A model generated the notes under the pieces. It had not been told where the DNA came from. It saw only the letters and a list, made by a program, of their open reading frames with translations, and made no database searches. Made by a program: the position numbers and the translations under genes. Shown here one piece after another: positions 8,058 to 15,846 of a stretch of 53,505 bases of DNA. Position 1 is the first letter of the stretch. Each line of letters begins with the position of its first letter. Source of the DNA: Burkholderiales bacterium (GTDB lineage: Bacteria; Pseudomonadota; Gammaproteobacteria; Burkholderiales; Burkholderiaceae_C); contig CANGHK010000035.1 of NCBI GenBank assembly GCA_947453625.1, positions 1 to 53,505 of the forward strand, in the 5' to 3' direction.

Positions 8058-9487
8058 GGCGTCAGCATCAGCAGGGCCAGCGTCAGCAGGCCGAAGACCC
8101 GGCTCAGCGGGTCGCGCAGCGCGAACGAGACCGGGTCGTCGTGGATGCCGCCGCGGTGCGCCGTCAGCCACAGGTTGCCGGTCCAGTACAGCAGCAGCTC
8201 GCAGACGCACCACACCGGCCAGCGGGCAAAGCCCGAGGGCTCGACCACCGGGTAGAGTGCCAGCACCGCCACCGCCACACCGCCCGAGGCGATGCCCAGC
8301 CCGGCGATCAGCGTCGCGTCGCTGTTGCGGTAGGCGCGTACGCGCAGGTCGGGGCCGTCGTCGACGCGCCGGCTCACCAGCTCGGCATAGCGTTTGAGCA
8401 GGGCCAGACCGAAGAACAGCGCCATGCTGCCGACCAAAAGCCAGGCCGACACCTCGACGCCGGCGGCCAGCGCGCCGGCGCCTATGCGCAGCGTGTAGCC
8501 CAGCGCCAGCGCGAAGGCGTCGACCAGTGCCAAATCCTTCAGGCCCAGCGAGTACGCCAGCATCAGCAGCGTGTAGGCCGCCAGCGCACCGGTCAGCGTG
8601 GGTGCCAGCCAGGCGCTCAGGCCGGCGGCCGCCAGCCACAGCAGGGGCACCAGCGCCAGCGCCGGGGCGATCCGCAGTTGCCCGGCGGCCAGCGCGCGCC
8701 GCCGCTTGTGCGGGTGGCGGCGGTCGGCGTCCAGGTCGAGCAGGTCGTTGAGCAGGTAGACGCCCGAGGCGGCCAGGCTGAAGCAGACCACGCCGACCCC
8801 CGTGCGCGCCAGCATCGCGCCGTCGTGCAGGCGGTGCGCGGCCAGCAGCGGCACCAGCAGCAGCAGGTTCTTCAGCCAGTGCTGCACCCGCATCGCGCCC
8901 AGCCAGGTGCTCAGCCCAGCCGGCAGGGGGTCGAAGACGCGCTCGACCGGTGTCAGCGCGCGCACCTGCCTGGCCAGCCGAGGCGGCGTGGCCACCAGCC
9001 AGGCGCGCCGCGCGGCCGACCAGACCGGCAGGTCGGCGCTGCCATTGCCCACGTAGTCGAAGCCGCGCTGGCCGAAGGTGGCGACCAGCCGGTCGCGCTT
9101 GGCGTCGGCGCTCAGGTTGTGCCGGCCGTCGCTGGCCAGCACGGCGTCGAACAGGCCCAACTCGGCGGCCACCGCCTCGGCGATAGACGCATCGGCGCCG
9201 GTGGCCAGCACCAGGCGGCGGCCGCGCCGGCGCTCCTCTTGCAACTGCGCCAGCAGGTCGGCGCGCCAGGGCAGGGTTTGCAGGGCGAGCCGGGTGCGCT
9301 CGGCCACCGCCTGCTTCAGCCGCGCCCGGCCCTGCCAGATCCAGCGCGGCAGGCCGGCCAGGGCCAGTGGGCGCTGCCGCAACAGCGTCAGCAGGCCCTC
9401 GTGCAAGGTGTCGGTGCGCAGCAGCGTGCCGTCCAGGTCGACGACCAGCGGCACCGCGTCGGCGCGCTGCACGGCGTCGGCCGCCAT
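8054..9487 (-). CDS. HAD-phosphatase / UbiA-prenyltransferase fusion (polyprenyl-phosphoribose synthase-like)
   Basis: A 477-residue two-domain membrane protein. Residues 1-200 are a HAD hydrolase: nucleophile motif VVDLDGTLLRTD, LVLATGAD as motif II and FDYVGNGSADLPVW as motif IV. Residues 205-477 are a polytopic UbiA prenyltransferase with the first Asp-rich motif YLLNDLLDLDADRRHPHKRR. The DRxHPxKRR form is that of decaprenyl-phosphate phosphoribosyltransferases, which attach ribose-5-phosphate from PRPP to a polyprenyl phosphate. The fused phosphatase could then remove the 5-phosphate. The ATG at 9487 shares one base with the epimerase stop (TGATG). Inference: first steps of a lipid-linked pentose pathway. 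A different prenyl acceptor cannot be excluded. Confidence 0.85.
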   Translation of the reverse strand: MAADAVQRADAVPLVVDLDGTLLRTDTLHEGLLTLLRQRPLALAGLPRWIWQGRARLKQAVAERTRLALQTLPWRADLLAQLQEERRRGRRLVLATGADASIAEAVAAELGLFDAVLASDGRHNLSADAKRDRLVATFGQRGFDYVGNGSADLPVWSAARRAWLVATPPRLARQVRALTPVERVFDPLPAGLSTWLGAMRVQHWLKNLLLLVPLLAAHRLHDGAMLARTGVGVVCFSLAASGVYLLNDLLDLDADRRHPHKRRRALAAGQLRIAPALALVPLLWLAAAGLSAWLAPTLTGALAAYTLLMLAYSLGLKDLALVDAFALALGYTLRIGAGALAAGVEVSAWLLVGSMALFFGLALLKRYAELVSRRVDDGPDLRVRAYRNSDATLIAGLGIASGGVAVAVLALYPVVEPSGFARWPVWCVCELLLYWTGNLWLTAHRGGIHDDPVSFALRDPLSRVFGLLTLALLMLTP

Positions 9488-10530
9488 CAGAGCAGCCACT
9501 TGGCCAGGCCCAGCACGCCGCGCCGCCAGGGCACGCGGTGCGACACGCCCTGCCGGTGCGCGATCTCGTCGCGGTGCTGCAGGTACCAGTCGAAGTTGCG
9601 CAGCAGCGCGTCGCGGTTGCTGTGGCGCGGCGTGAAGCCCAGCCGGTCGCGCAGCCGGTCTATGCTGACCACGCTGGTGCGCGTCGCGGTCTCGACGATC
9701 CACGGGTACAGCGGTGACAGCTCCCAGGCCGCCAGGCGCCGCAGCAGCCACAGCGCGGGACGCTCGGGCAGGCAGGTCACCCGCCGGCCATGGCCGGCCC
9801 GGTCGAGCACGGCCTGGAAACCCTCGCGCAGGCTGCCGAACTGCGCCGCGCCGACGTTGAAGGTGTCGTCCACCTGCGCCGCCGGCAGCGTCATGCAGCA
9901 GGCTATCACCTCGCAGAGGTCGGCCACGTCGAGCAGCTGGTAGGGCTTGTCGCCGCGGCCCAGCACCGCGAAGCCATGGCCGTCGCAGGCAAAGTCGTAC
10001 AGCAGTTCGAAGGCGCCCAGGCGCTCGGGGCCGACGAAGCTCTTGGGCCGCAGGATGCTGACGCACAGGCCAGGCGCGCGCGCCGCGGCGCACAGCCGCT
10101 CGGCCCCGATCTTGGCCTGGCCGTAGGGGCCGACACCGTGCAGCGCATCGTCCTCGTGGATCGGGTGGTGGTCGGGGATGCCGTAGACGGCGGTCGACGA
10201 GATGAAGATGAAGCGCGCCACGCCGTGGCGGCGCGCGGCCTGCAGCAGCAATCGGGTGCCTTCGACGGTGGTGGAGGTGATCTCGGCGCTTGGCGCCAGC
10301 GGCAGCGCGGCCGCGGCATGGACGACGGTGTGCACACCGGCCATCGCACGGTCGACCTGGTCGGCATCGCGGATGTCGCCGCGCACAGCGTCGATTCGGT
10401 CGCGCTCGGTCGCATCGAAGGGCGCGATGTCCAGCGAGCGCAGCACCTCGCCCCGCGCCAGCAGGTGGCGCACCAGGTTGACACCGAGAAAGCCGGCACC
10501 GCCGGTGATCAGTCGCAGGGGAGGGGTCAT
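9487..10530 (-). CDS. extended-SDR NAD-dependent epimerase/dehydratase
   Basis: A 347-residue extended short-chain dehydrogenase/reductase. The NAD-binding GGAGFLG motif is at residues 10-16, the SSTAVYG strand carries the catalytic Ser/Thr, and the catalytic pair is in PYGQAKIGAE (Tyr and Lys four apart). Family members oxidise, reduce or epimerise nucleotide sugars or related substrates. It is the first gene of the operon with the HAD-UbiA fusion and two exported proteins, so a sugar epimerisation linked to the UbiA product is likely; the mycobacterial analogue epimerises the 2-OH of polyprenyl-phosphoryl ribose by two enzymes, which this does not match one to one. ATG 10530 is preceded by the 240-bp divergent region shared with the PRPP-synthase-like gene. 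Confidence 0.85.
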   Translation of the reverse strand: MTPPLRLITGGAGFLGVNLVRHLLARGEVLRSLDIAPFDATERDRIDAVRGDIRDADQVDRAMAGVHTVVHAAAALPLAPSAEITSTTVEGTRLLLQAARRHGVARFIFISSTAVYGIPDHHPIHEDDALHGVGPYGQAKIGAERLCAAARAPGLCVSILRPKSFVGPERLGAFELLYDFACDGHGFAVLGRGDKPYQLLDVADLCEVIACCMTLPAAQVDDTFNVGAAQFGSLREGFQAVLDRAGHGRRVTCLPERPALWLLRRLAAWELSPLYPWIVETATRTSVVSIDRLRDRLGFTPRHSNRDALLRNFDWYLQHRDEIAHRQGVSHRVPWRRGVLGLAKWLL

Positions 10531-10676
10531 GGCGCTCAGTGCGAATCGGGGTGAACCTGCGCAGTGGCCGGTTGCCGCAACGCCCCATGCGAACCTCGGT
10601 GGCAAGACGCGGCGGCCACGCGCACTGCGCGACCTCTGTCCCGGTGTTGATTGGGCCTGCCGCTGGCCGCGCCGCG

Positions 10677-10718
10677 TTGCGCACGCTCAAGCGGGGCCTT
10701 GTCCGGTGGTGCTGGAAT
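10677..10718 (+). promoter_or_regulatory. candidate FNR/Anr-type promoter of the PRPP-synthase-like gene
   Basis: TTGCGCACGCTCAA at 10677-10690 is followed by a -10-like TGGAAT at 10713-10718. The centre-to-centre distance is 32 bp, equal to that seen at other boxes in this region, and predicts a start near 10725, 47 nt before the gene. The 240-bp region is also the only place for a promoter of the divergent epimerase operon; I see no clear one for that direction. Confidence 0.45.
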
Positions 10719-10771
10719 CGAGGTTGTGGCGGGCTGTTCCGCCGCGCGTTGCAGGGTTGATGGAGCCGACG

Positions 10772-11734
10772 ATGCTGATCTTTGCGCTGGACCGCCATGA
10801 CCGGGCGCTTGCGCGGGCCGTGGCCGAAGACCTCGACAACGACCTCTCGCCGCACGAGGACCGCGGCTTCGAGGACGGCGAGGACAAGCTGCGCCCGCTG
10901 GTCGACCCGAGGGGGTCCGACGTCTATGTGCTGATGGGGCTGCACGGCGGGCCCGACAGCAGCCCGCACGACAAGCTGTGCCGCTTGCTGTTCTTCATCG
11001 CCACGCTGCGCGACCACGGCGCCGCGCGGGTGACGGCGGTGTTGCCCTACATGGCCTTTGCCCGCAAGGACCGCCAGACCAAGGCATTCGACCCGGTGAG
11101 CCAGCGCTACCTGGCCCAACTCTTCGAGGCAGTGGGCACGGCGCAGGTGATCAGCTTCGAGGTGCACAACATGGCTGCGATGCAGAACGCCTTCCGCTGC
11201 CCTACGCAGCACCTGCCGGTGCATGCGGCCTTCGCCGAGTTGGCGGTCGAGTTGCAATCGGCCGGCCCGGTGGTGGTGGCCTCGCCTGACCCGGGCGGCA
11301 TCAAGCGCGCCCAACTCTGGCAGGAGGATCTGGCCCAGCGGCTGAAGCGGCCGGTCGGCCTGGCCTTGCTCGACAAGCGCCGCAGCGAGGGCCGCAGCGA
11401 CGGCGCCCATGCGGTGAGTGGCGAGTTGCGCGACTCGGTGGTGCTGCTGGTCGACGACCTGATAGCCACCGGCAGCACGCTGCAACGCGCCGCCGTGGCC
11501 TTGCGCGCCAGCGGCGCCCGGCGCGTGCTGGCCTGCGCCGCGCACGGCCTGTTCGTGTCGCCGGCGGCCGACCTGCTGGCCGACCCGGCGATAGACGAGG
11601 TGTTGGTGACCGACAGCGTGCCCGGGTTCCGCGTGCCCGAGGCCGGTGCGCTGCGCGACAAATTGCGCGTTCTGTCCTGCGTGCCGCTGCTGTCGGCGGC
11701 GGTGCGCGACAGCCACGCCGCCTGGATACGCTGA
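10772..11734 (+). CDS. ribose-phosphate pyrophosphokinase-like enzyme (PRPP synthase)
   Basis: A 320-residue two-domain PRPP synthase homologue. It has FARKDRQTKAFDPVS in place of the usual YARQDR segment, a SPDPGGIKRAQ loop, the flexible loop DKRRSEGR carrying Lys and Arg, and the PRPP loop VVLLVDDLIATGSTL. It is divergent from the main biosynthetic Prs and belongs with the stress-associated class. Product PRPP could feed the adjacent UbiA-type phosphoribosyltransferase and the PRTase-domain protein. ATG 10772 has GGAG 6 bp upstream; an in-frame ATG at 10760 is an alternative. Not in an operon: upstream is the divergent epimerase, downstream a convergent kinase-like gene 7 bp away. Confidence 0.85.
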   Translation: MLIFALDRHDRALARAVAEDLDNDLSPHEDRGFEDGEDKLRPLVDPRGSDVYVLMGLHGGPDSSPHDKLCRLLFFIATLRDHGAARVTAVLPYMAFARKDRQTKAFDPVSQRYLAQLFEAVGTAQVISFEVHNMAAMQNAFRCPTQHLPVHAAFAELAVELQSAGPVVVASPDPGGIKRAQLWQEDLAQRLKRPVGLALLDKRRSEGRSDGAHAVSGELRDSVVLLVDDLIATGSTLQRAAVALRASGARRVLACAAHGLFVSPAADLLADPAIDEVLVTDSVPGFRVPEAGALRDKLRVLSCVPLLSAAVRDSHAAWIR

Positions 11735-11741
11735 CGCTGAA

Positions 11742-12887
11742 TCAGGGCCGGTCCGGCTGCGGTGGAATGGCCGGCGGATCCCGGCCAGCGTTGCCAGGCT
11801 GCGGGCCAAGCGACAAGGCGATGTAACGCCGGCCCAGCGCCAGCCAATGCGCCGGCCAGGTGGGCTGGGCGTCGAGCAGGTGGGCCACGGCCAGCCTGGC
11901 CCGCAGCAGCGCGCGCCCGGCACGGTAGATCTGCAGCAGCGCCGGGTCGGGCAGGTCGTCCAGCCGTTCGCCGCAGCATGCCAGCAGGCGCTGGCCGGCC
12001 CAGGCCGCGCCCAGGCGCTCGCATTCCAGCGCCAGCGCCACCAACTCCTCGAACGGATCGACCTGGCGCAAGCCGTCGTTGAAGGCCAGGGCGTCGATCA
12101 CCACCGGCGGCTCGACCAGGCAGACATGCTCGGGCCGCAGGTCGCCGTGGCCGTCGACGATGCGGTGCTGGCGCACCCGCTGGCGCAGCAACTCGGCGTG
12201 CTGTTCGATTGCGGCGTCCAGGCGGTCGAGTGCCGGCGCGGCCTCGGCCAGGCCGAAGCGCCCGGCGCTCAGGACTTGCCGGTTGAGCGCCTGCTCGTGC
12301 CGATGGCGGGCCAGCAGCGCCGCCTCGTCGACCGGGGCCGGCAGGGCCTGCTGGTAGAAGCGCGACAGCGTCAGCGCCAGCGCGTCCACCTGGGCCGGCT
12401 GCAGGCGCGCGTCGGCGATCAGGCGGTCGAGCATGCGGTCGGCGGGCAGGCGCCGCATCTGCACCAGCCAGTCCACCGTCTGGCCGGGGGCCGGCAACGC
12501 CGTCTCGGGCAGCAGCGACCAATGGCCCTGGTCACGCTGCACCGCCAGCAGACCTAGGTAGACGTCGGGCGCCAGGCGTCGGTTCACGCGCAACTCGGCA
12601 CGCCCGTCGTGCTCGCGCGCGGCCAGCGTGCGGCAGTCGAACAGCGGCGGGTAGCAGACCGGCTTCTTCAGCTTGAGAGCCTGGTGCGCGTCCAGCACCA
12701 CCCAGGACATGTGGGTTTCGATCAGCTCGACCGTGCCCGCATCCGGCGCATGGGCCTGCGGCGACAGCAGGAAGCGCAGCGTCGCCGCGCTGTCGCTGGC
12801 GGGCTCGCCGGGGCGCTCCGGCGCGAGCGTGGCCGGCAAGGTGTCCGGTCCAGGCGCGGGTGATCGGGCTATCGGGTGCGGGTGCAA
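11742..12887 (-). CDS. COG2187 aminoglycoside-phosphotransferase-like protein
   Basis: About 381 residues with a protein-kinase-like (APH) fold. HMSWVVLDAHQALKLKKPV carries the nucleotide-binding lysine region, DGHGDLRPEHVCL is the catalytic loop with Asp, and VVIDALAFND is the metal-binding DFG equivalent. Many COG2187 proteins have a second AAA P-loop domain at the C-terminus; none is present here, so this is the kinase-like half only. The native substrate is unknown. I favour a TTG start at 12887 because AGGAG lies 8 bp before it and no ATG downstream retains the N-terminal region; the frame stays open up to an ATG at 12956. The stop is 7 bp from the convergent PRPP-synthase-like gene. Confidence 0.75.
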   Translation of the reverse strand: MHPHPIARSPAPGPDTLPATLAPERPGEPASDSAATLRFLLSPQAHAPDAGTVELIETHMSWVVLDAHQALKLKKPVCYPPLFDCRTLAAREHDGRAELRVNRRLAPDVYLGLLAVQRDQGHWSLLPETALPAPGQTVDWLVQMRRLPADRMLDRLIADARLQPAQVDALALTLSRFYQQALPAPVDEAALLARHRHEQALNRQVLSAGRFGLAEAAPALDRLDAAIEQHAELLRQRVRQHRIVDGHGDLRPEHVCLVEPPVVIDALAFNDGLRQVDPFEELVALALECERLGAAWAGQRLLACCGERLDDLPDPALLQIYRAGRALLRARLAVAHLLDAQPTWPAHWLALGRRYIALSLGPQPGNAGRDPPAIPPQPDRP

Positions 12888-13089
12888 TGCCGTTTCTCCT
12901 GGATGGGTCAGGGCAGGATGCCGCTTCGGCCTGCCACAGGCATTGCGCGTGCTCACTGCGCGGCGCCGCCTTCGGGCACGATGCGCTTGCCCGCGATGCT
13001 TGAAACATCGCCGTCAGCGCGGGCCGATTGACCCCGCGCACCGGCATGGTCGTCTGGCTTGGGGTTTCGTGCTTCCTGCCGACAGCAGC

Positions 13090-13130
13090 TTGCGCCCAGT
13101 CAATGGGCGGTCCGCGGCATGGCCTAGATT
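13090..13130 (+). promoter_or_regulatory. candidate FNR/Anr-type promoter of the host-attachment-family gene
   Basis: TTGCGCCCAGTCAA at 13090-13103 has a -10-like TAGATT at 13125-13130. The centre distance is 31 bp, so the box falls at about -41 from a start near 13137. The 294 bp between the COG2187 gene and the next gene otherwise shows no coding or structured element. Confidence 0.45.
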
Positions 13131-13181
13131 GACAGTTGGGTGTTGGGCTTCGATGAACCGCAAGCAAGCGAGGGATGTCGC

Positions 13182-13628
13182 ATGAAGAACTGGGTGGTGG
13201 TGGCCAATGCCGCAAAGGCCAAGGTGCTCGAAGAAACCGAGCACAGCGGCAAGTATCTGCACCGGGCCGACCTGGTGCATCCCAGTAGCCGCTTGAAGGG
13301 CATTGAGTTGGGCACTGACCGGCCCGGCCATGTGGTGAGTCCCGGCTTCGGCCCGGGCAGTGCGGCCTACCCGCCGCGCACCGATGTCAGGGAGCGCGAG
13401 CATGAGCACTTTGCGCGTGAAGTGGCCACCCTGCTGAACGACGGCGTGGCCGCCGGGCAGTGTGCCGGGATCGTGCTGGTGGCGTCCAACCCCTTCCTCG
13501 GGTGTTTGAAGGCGCAGCTCAGCGAGCAGGCGGAAAAGCGGCTTTTGCGCACCGTGCCCAGTGATTATTTCGGCTTGAGTGATGCCGAGCTGGCCCAGCG
13601 CATCGGCGGCGCGGCCGGCTGCGAATGA
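13182..13628 (+). CDS. host attachment family protein (PF10116)
   Basis: A 148-residue protein matching the family named for a host-attachment protein of rhizobia/agrobacteria. It begins MKNWVVVANAAKAKVLEE, has the DREREHEHFAREVATLLN-like helix (here DVREREHEHFAREVA), a VLVASNPFLGCLKAQLS strand-helix, and ends in a basic EKRLLRTVPSDYFGL segment. The fold looks eRF1/VLRF1-like; the molecular role is not established, and the family name need not describe its role here. An AGGGA ribosome site lies 7 bp before ATG 13182. Its FNR-like promoter and its place among Usp and GroEL genes suggest a stress protein. Confidence 0.8.
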   Translation: MKNWVVVANAAKAKVLEETEHSGKYLHRADLVHPSSRLKGIELGTDRPGHVVSPGFGPGSAAYPPRTDVREREHEHFAREVATLLNDGVAAGQCAGIVLVASNPFLGCLKAQLSEQAEKRLLRTVPSDYFGLSDAELAQRIGGAAGCE

Positions 13629-13690
13629 GTTGGGGCCGGCCGTCCCGGGCAAGGCGGATCTTTCCGTTGAGGACATCCTCGTCGGCCGTC

Positions 13691-13732
13691 TTGAGTGAAG
13701 TCAACGACCCCAGCCTGCAGCCGAGCTATCTT
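13691..13732 (+). promoter_or_regulatory. candidate FNR/Anr-type promoter of the DUF2934 gene
   Basis: TTGAGTGAAGTCAA at 13691-13704 has perfect TTGA and TCAA half-sites, and a -10-like TATCTT lies at 13727-13732. The centre distance is 32 bp; predicted start near 13739 with a 60-nt leader. The leader contains nested inverted repeats (CTTGC/GCAAG and CAGCC/GGCTG, 13730-13767) and ends with AGGAGG at 13786-13791. Confidence 0.5.
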
Positions 13733-13798
13733 GCTTGCCAGCCCCGCCATGGCAGGCTGGGTAGCAAGTAATAACCCACTAAAGCAGGAGGCTAAGAT

Positions 13799-14137
13799 AT
13801 GGCATCCATCCCGCACGACGGCTCGGCCGCAGGTAAACGCTCGGCCACTGCCAAACGGTCTGGCGCAGGTGGCGGCGCCAGGGTGGCGCGGCCCGCGCCT
13901 GCCGAATTGCTGGCCGCACCGGCGGTGCCCGAGTTGCTGGCGGCCCCGCCCGAGACCGGCTTGCTGGCAGGCCCGTCCCGCGAGGACTTGATCCGGCGCC
14001 GGGCCTATGCGCTGTACGAGCGTAACGGCTGTGTCGAGGGCCGGGCCATGGACGACTGGCTGACGGCCGAGGCCGAGGTCGGCAGCAGCATGCTCGAAGC
14101 CAGCGCACCGGTCGAGAGCGACGCCGTCACCGCCTGA
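13799..14137 (+). CDS. DUF2934 protein
   Basis: A 112-residue protein. Residues 1-55 are Ala/Pro/Gly-rich, basic at first and probably disordered. The C-terminal part, REDLIRRRAYALYERNGCVE followed by GRAMDDWLTAEAEV, is the DUF2934 motif (IRxRAYxLYExRG and DWxxAExE), a short domain common in soil and freshwater Proteobacteria with no assigned activity. A perfect AGGAGG lies 7 bp before the ATG, and an FNR-like promoter lies upstream. Low-complexity N-terminus and strong translation signals fit an abundant stress protein, but function is unknown. Confidence 0.8.
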   Translation: MASIPHDGSAAGKRSATAKRSGAGGGARVARPAPAELLAAPAVPELLAAPPETGLLAGPSREDLIRRRAYALYERNGCVEGRAMDDWLTAEAEVGSSMLEASAPVESDAVTA

Positions 14138-14185
14138 CGGTGGCGCGGCCGCGCCACCGGCCCACCACCGACCAGGGGAGTTGCG

Positions 14186-15244
14186 ATGCGGTTTCTGGCT
14201 TGGCTGTTGCTGCTGGGGTGTTCGGTGGCCCAGGCCGACGGGGTGCTGCACATCTTCAACTGGAACAACTCGCTGGCACCGGCGACGCTGCAGCGCTTCG
14301 AGGCCAGTTGCCAATGCCGCGTCCAGATGAGCTATTACGGCTCTATGGAGGAGGCGCTGGCCAAGCTGACCGCTGGTGCCAAGGGTTTCGACGTCATCGG
14401 GCCGTCGAACTACGGCATCCCGCCGCTGGTCAAACTGGGCCTGTTGCAGCCGCTGGACAAGCGGCAGCTGCCGCGGATCGGCAGCATCGACCCGGCTTTT
14501 GCCGACACGCCGCTCGACCCCGGCAACCTCTACTCGGTGCCCTACGACTTCACCGTCACGCTGGTCGGCTACAACGAGACCAGGATCAGGGAACTCGGCA
14601 TCGACCCCGCTTCCTGGGGCGCGGTGTTCGACCCGGCGCTGCTGGCCAAGGTCAAGGGCCGGGTGACGGTACTGGACGACCCGCGCGAGGTGATTGCCGC
14701 CGCGCTGCGCTACCGCGGCTTCTCGGCCAATTCGACCCGGCCCGAGGAACTGGCCCAGGCGATGGTCGCGATCAAGGCCGCCAAACCTTTCTGGGCGGCG
14801 TTCAACAGCCAAAGCTACATCAAGGAGTTGACCGTCGGCAACATCTGGCTCGTGCTGGGCTATTCGAGCGACGTGTTCCAGGCGCGCATGGACGCCTTGC
14901 TGGCCCGGCGGCCGTTCCGCATCGGCTACGGCCTGCAGCGTGAGGGCAATGGCATGACCGCCGACAGTTTCGTGATCCACAAGGCGGCGCCGCGGCCCGA
15001 TATGGCGCACCAGTTCATCGATTTCATGCTGGACGGCCGCAACGCGGCCGAGATCACCAACGCGCTGGGCGCGGGCAACCCCAACCTCGCCGCGCGGCCG
15101 TTCATCCAGCCCGCGCTGCTCGAGATCGAGGCCGTCAAGCCCGGCCCCGGGGAACGCAAGCGGCTGGAACAGTTGGTCGACCTCGACGCCGCGACGCGTC
15201 GCGCCTGGAACCGGGCCTGGACCGAGATGAAGGCCGGTCGGTGA
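14186..15244 (+). CDS. polyamine-type ABC transporter periplasmic binding protein (PotD/PotF-like)
   Basis: A 352-residue binding protein with a signal peptide (MRFLAWLLLLGCSVAQA). It starts its fold with GVLHIFNWNNSLAPATLQRFE, has YYGSMEEALAKL, FDVIGPSNYGIPPLVK, and the hinge region SVPYDFTVTLVGYNE. This is the pattern of spermidine/putrescine binding proteins, which deliver ligand to PotABC. The gene looks intact, but the ATPase and permeases that should follow are fragments, so the protein may be an orphan receptor or on the way to loss. Its TGA stop is the first unit of an octamer repeat. It follows the DUF2934 gene by 48 bp. Confidence 0.85.
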   Translation: MRFLAWLLLLGCSVAQADGVLHIFNWNNSLAPATLQRFEASCQCRVQMSYYGSMEEALAKLTAGAKGFDVIGPSNYGIPPLVKLGLLQPLDKRQLPRIGSIDPAFADTPLDPGNLYSVPYDFTVTLVGYNETRIRELGIDPASWGAVFDPALLAKVKGRVTVLDDPREVIAAALRYRGFSANSTRPEELAQAMVAIKAAKPFWAAFNSQSYIKELTVGNIWLVLGYSSDVFQARMDALLARRPFRIGYGLQREGNGMTADSFVIHKAAPRPDMAHQFIDFMLDGRNAAEITNALGAGNPNLAARPFIQPALLEIEAVKPGPGERKRLEQLVDLDAATRRAWNRAWTEMKAGR

Positions 15245-15273
15245 TCGCTTGATCGCTTGATCGCTTGATCGCC
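15242..15273. repeat. octanucleotide tandem array (TGATCGCT, 4 units) starting at the potD-like stop
   Basis: Three perfect copies of TGATCGCT plus a fourth with one change (TGATCGCC). The first TGA is the stop of the binding-protein gene, and the ATG of the potA fragment follows the last unit directly. Because the unit is 8 bp, successive copies place TGA in all three frames. Confidence 0.9.
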
Positions 15274-15663
15274 ATGCTCGAGATCCGCCAGGTCGTCAAG
15301 CGTTTCGGCAGCTTCACCGCCGTGGCCGAGGTCGACCTGCAGGTCGGTCAGCGCGAGTTCTTCACGCTGCTGGGGCCGTCGGGCTGCGGCAAGACGACGC
15401 TGCTGCGGCTGATTGCCGGCTTCGAGGCGCCGGCCGCCGGTGCGGTGCTGCTCGACCAGCGCGACCTGGCGTTGGTGCCGCCGGAGCAGCGACCGGTGCA
15501 CACCGTTTTTCAGAGTTATGCGCTGTTTCCGCACCTGACGATCGAGCGCAACATCGCCTTCCCGCTCGAGATGGGCCGGGTGCCGGCGGCCGAGATCCGG
15601 CGCCGGGTGGGCGAGGTCGCGCTGGAGTCTGCGGCGCGGTGGCGTATCCGCTGGCCTGGTTGA
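15274..15663 (+). pseudogene. potA-like ABC ATPase, 5-prime fragment
   Basis: The frame begins MLEIRQVVKRFGSFTAVAEV and carries Walker A (GPSGCGKTT), the PotA-type TVFQSYALFPHLTIERNIAF Q-loop region and the start of the helical domain (RRRVGEVALE). It then changes to SAARWRIRWPG and stops. The LSGGQ signature, Walker B, switch His and the regulatory domain are missing, so it cannot be a functional ATPase. The change point near 15620-15635 coincides with sequence that in another frame reads as an internal piece of a PotB permease, so a deletion has joined the two genes. Confidence 0.85.
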
Positions 15664-15846
15664 TCGCGCGCAGCCCGAAGCGACGGCGCAACGCGCTGGT
15701 GCGCTGGTGATCCTGCCGTTCTGGTCCAACTTTCTGATCCGGGTCTATGCCTGGATGATCCTGCTCGGCCCGCAGGGCTACCTGGCGCAGGGCTTGAACG
15801 GCCTGCTCGGGCTGGCGGGCATCGCGCCGGTGCGGCTGCTGTACAC
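15628..15846 (+). pseudogene. potB-like permease, internal fragment with an 8-bp duplication
   Basis: Read in one frame the stretch gives AVAYPLAWLIARSPKRRRNA, then stops; in the next frame it continues LVILPFWSNFLIRVYAWMIL. These are consecutive parts of a PotB/PotH permease. The frame change is explained exactly by a tandem duplication of GCGCTGGT at 15693-15700 and 15701-15708; with one copy removed the reading becomes RNALVILPFW. The fragment ends near the LLYT codons, where it runs into PotC sequence. Only about a quarter of a permease remains. Confidence 0.75.

Noticed and set aside
8054-11923. 1289-codon open frame on the minus strand
   Set aside because: Only its distal part (from the ATG at 9487) reads as HAD-UbiA protein; the rest is another frame of the epimerase and antisense of the PRPP-synthase-like gene.
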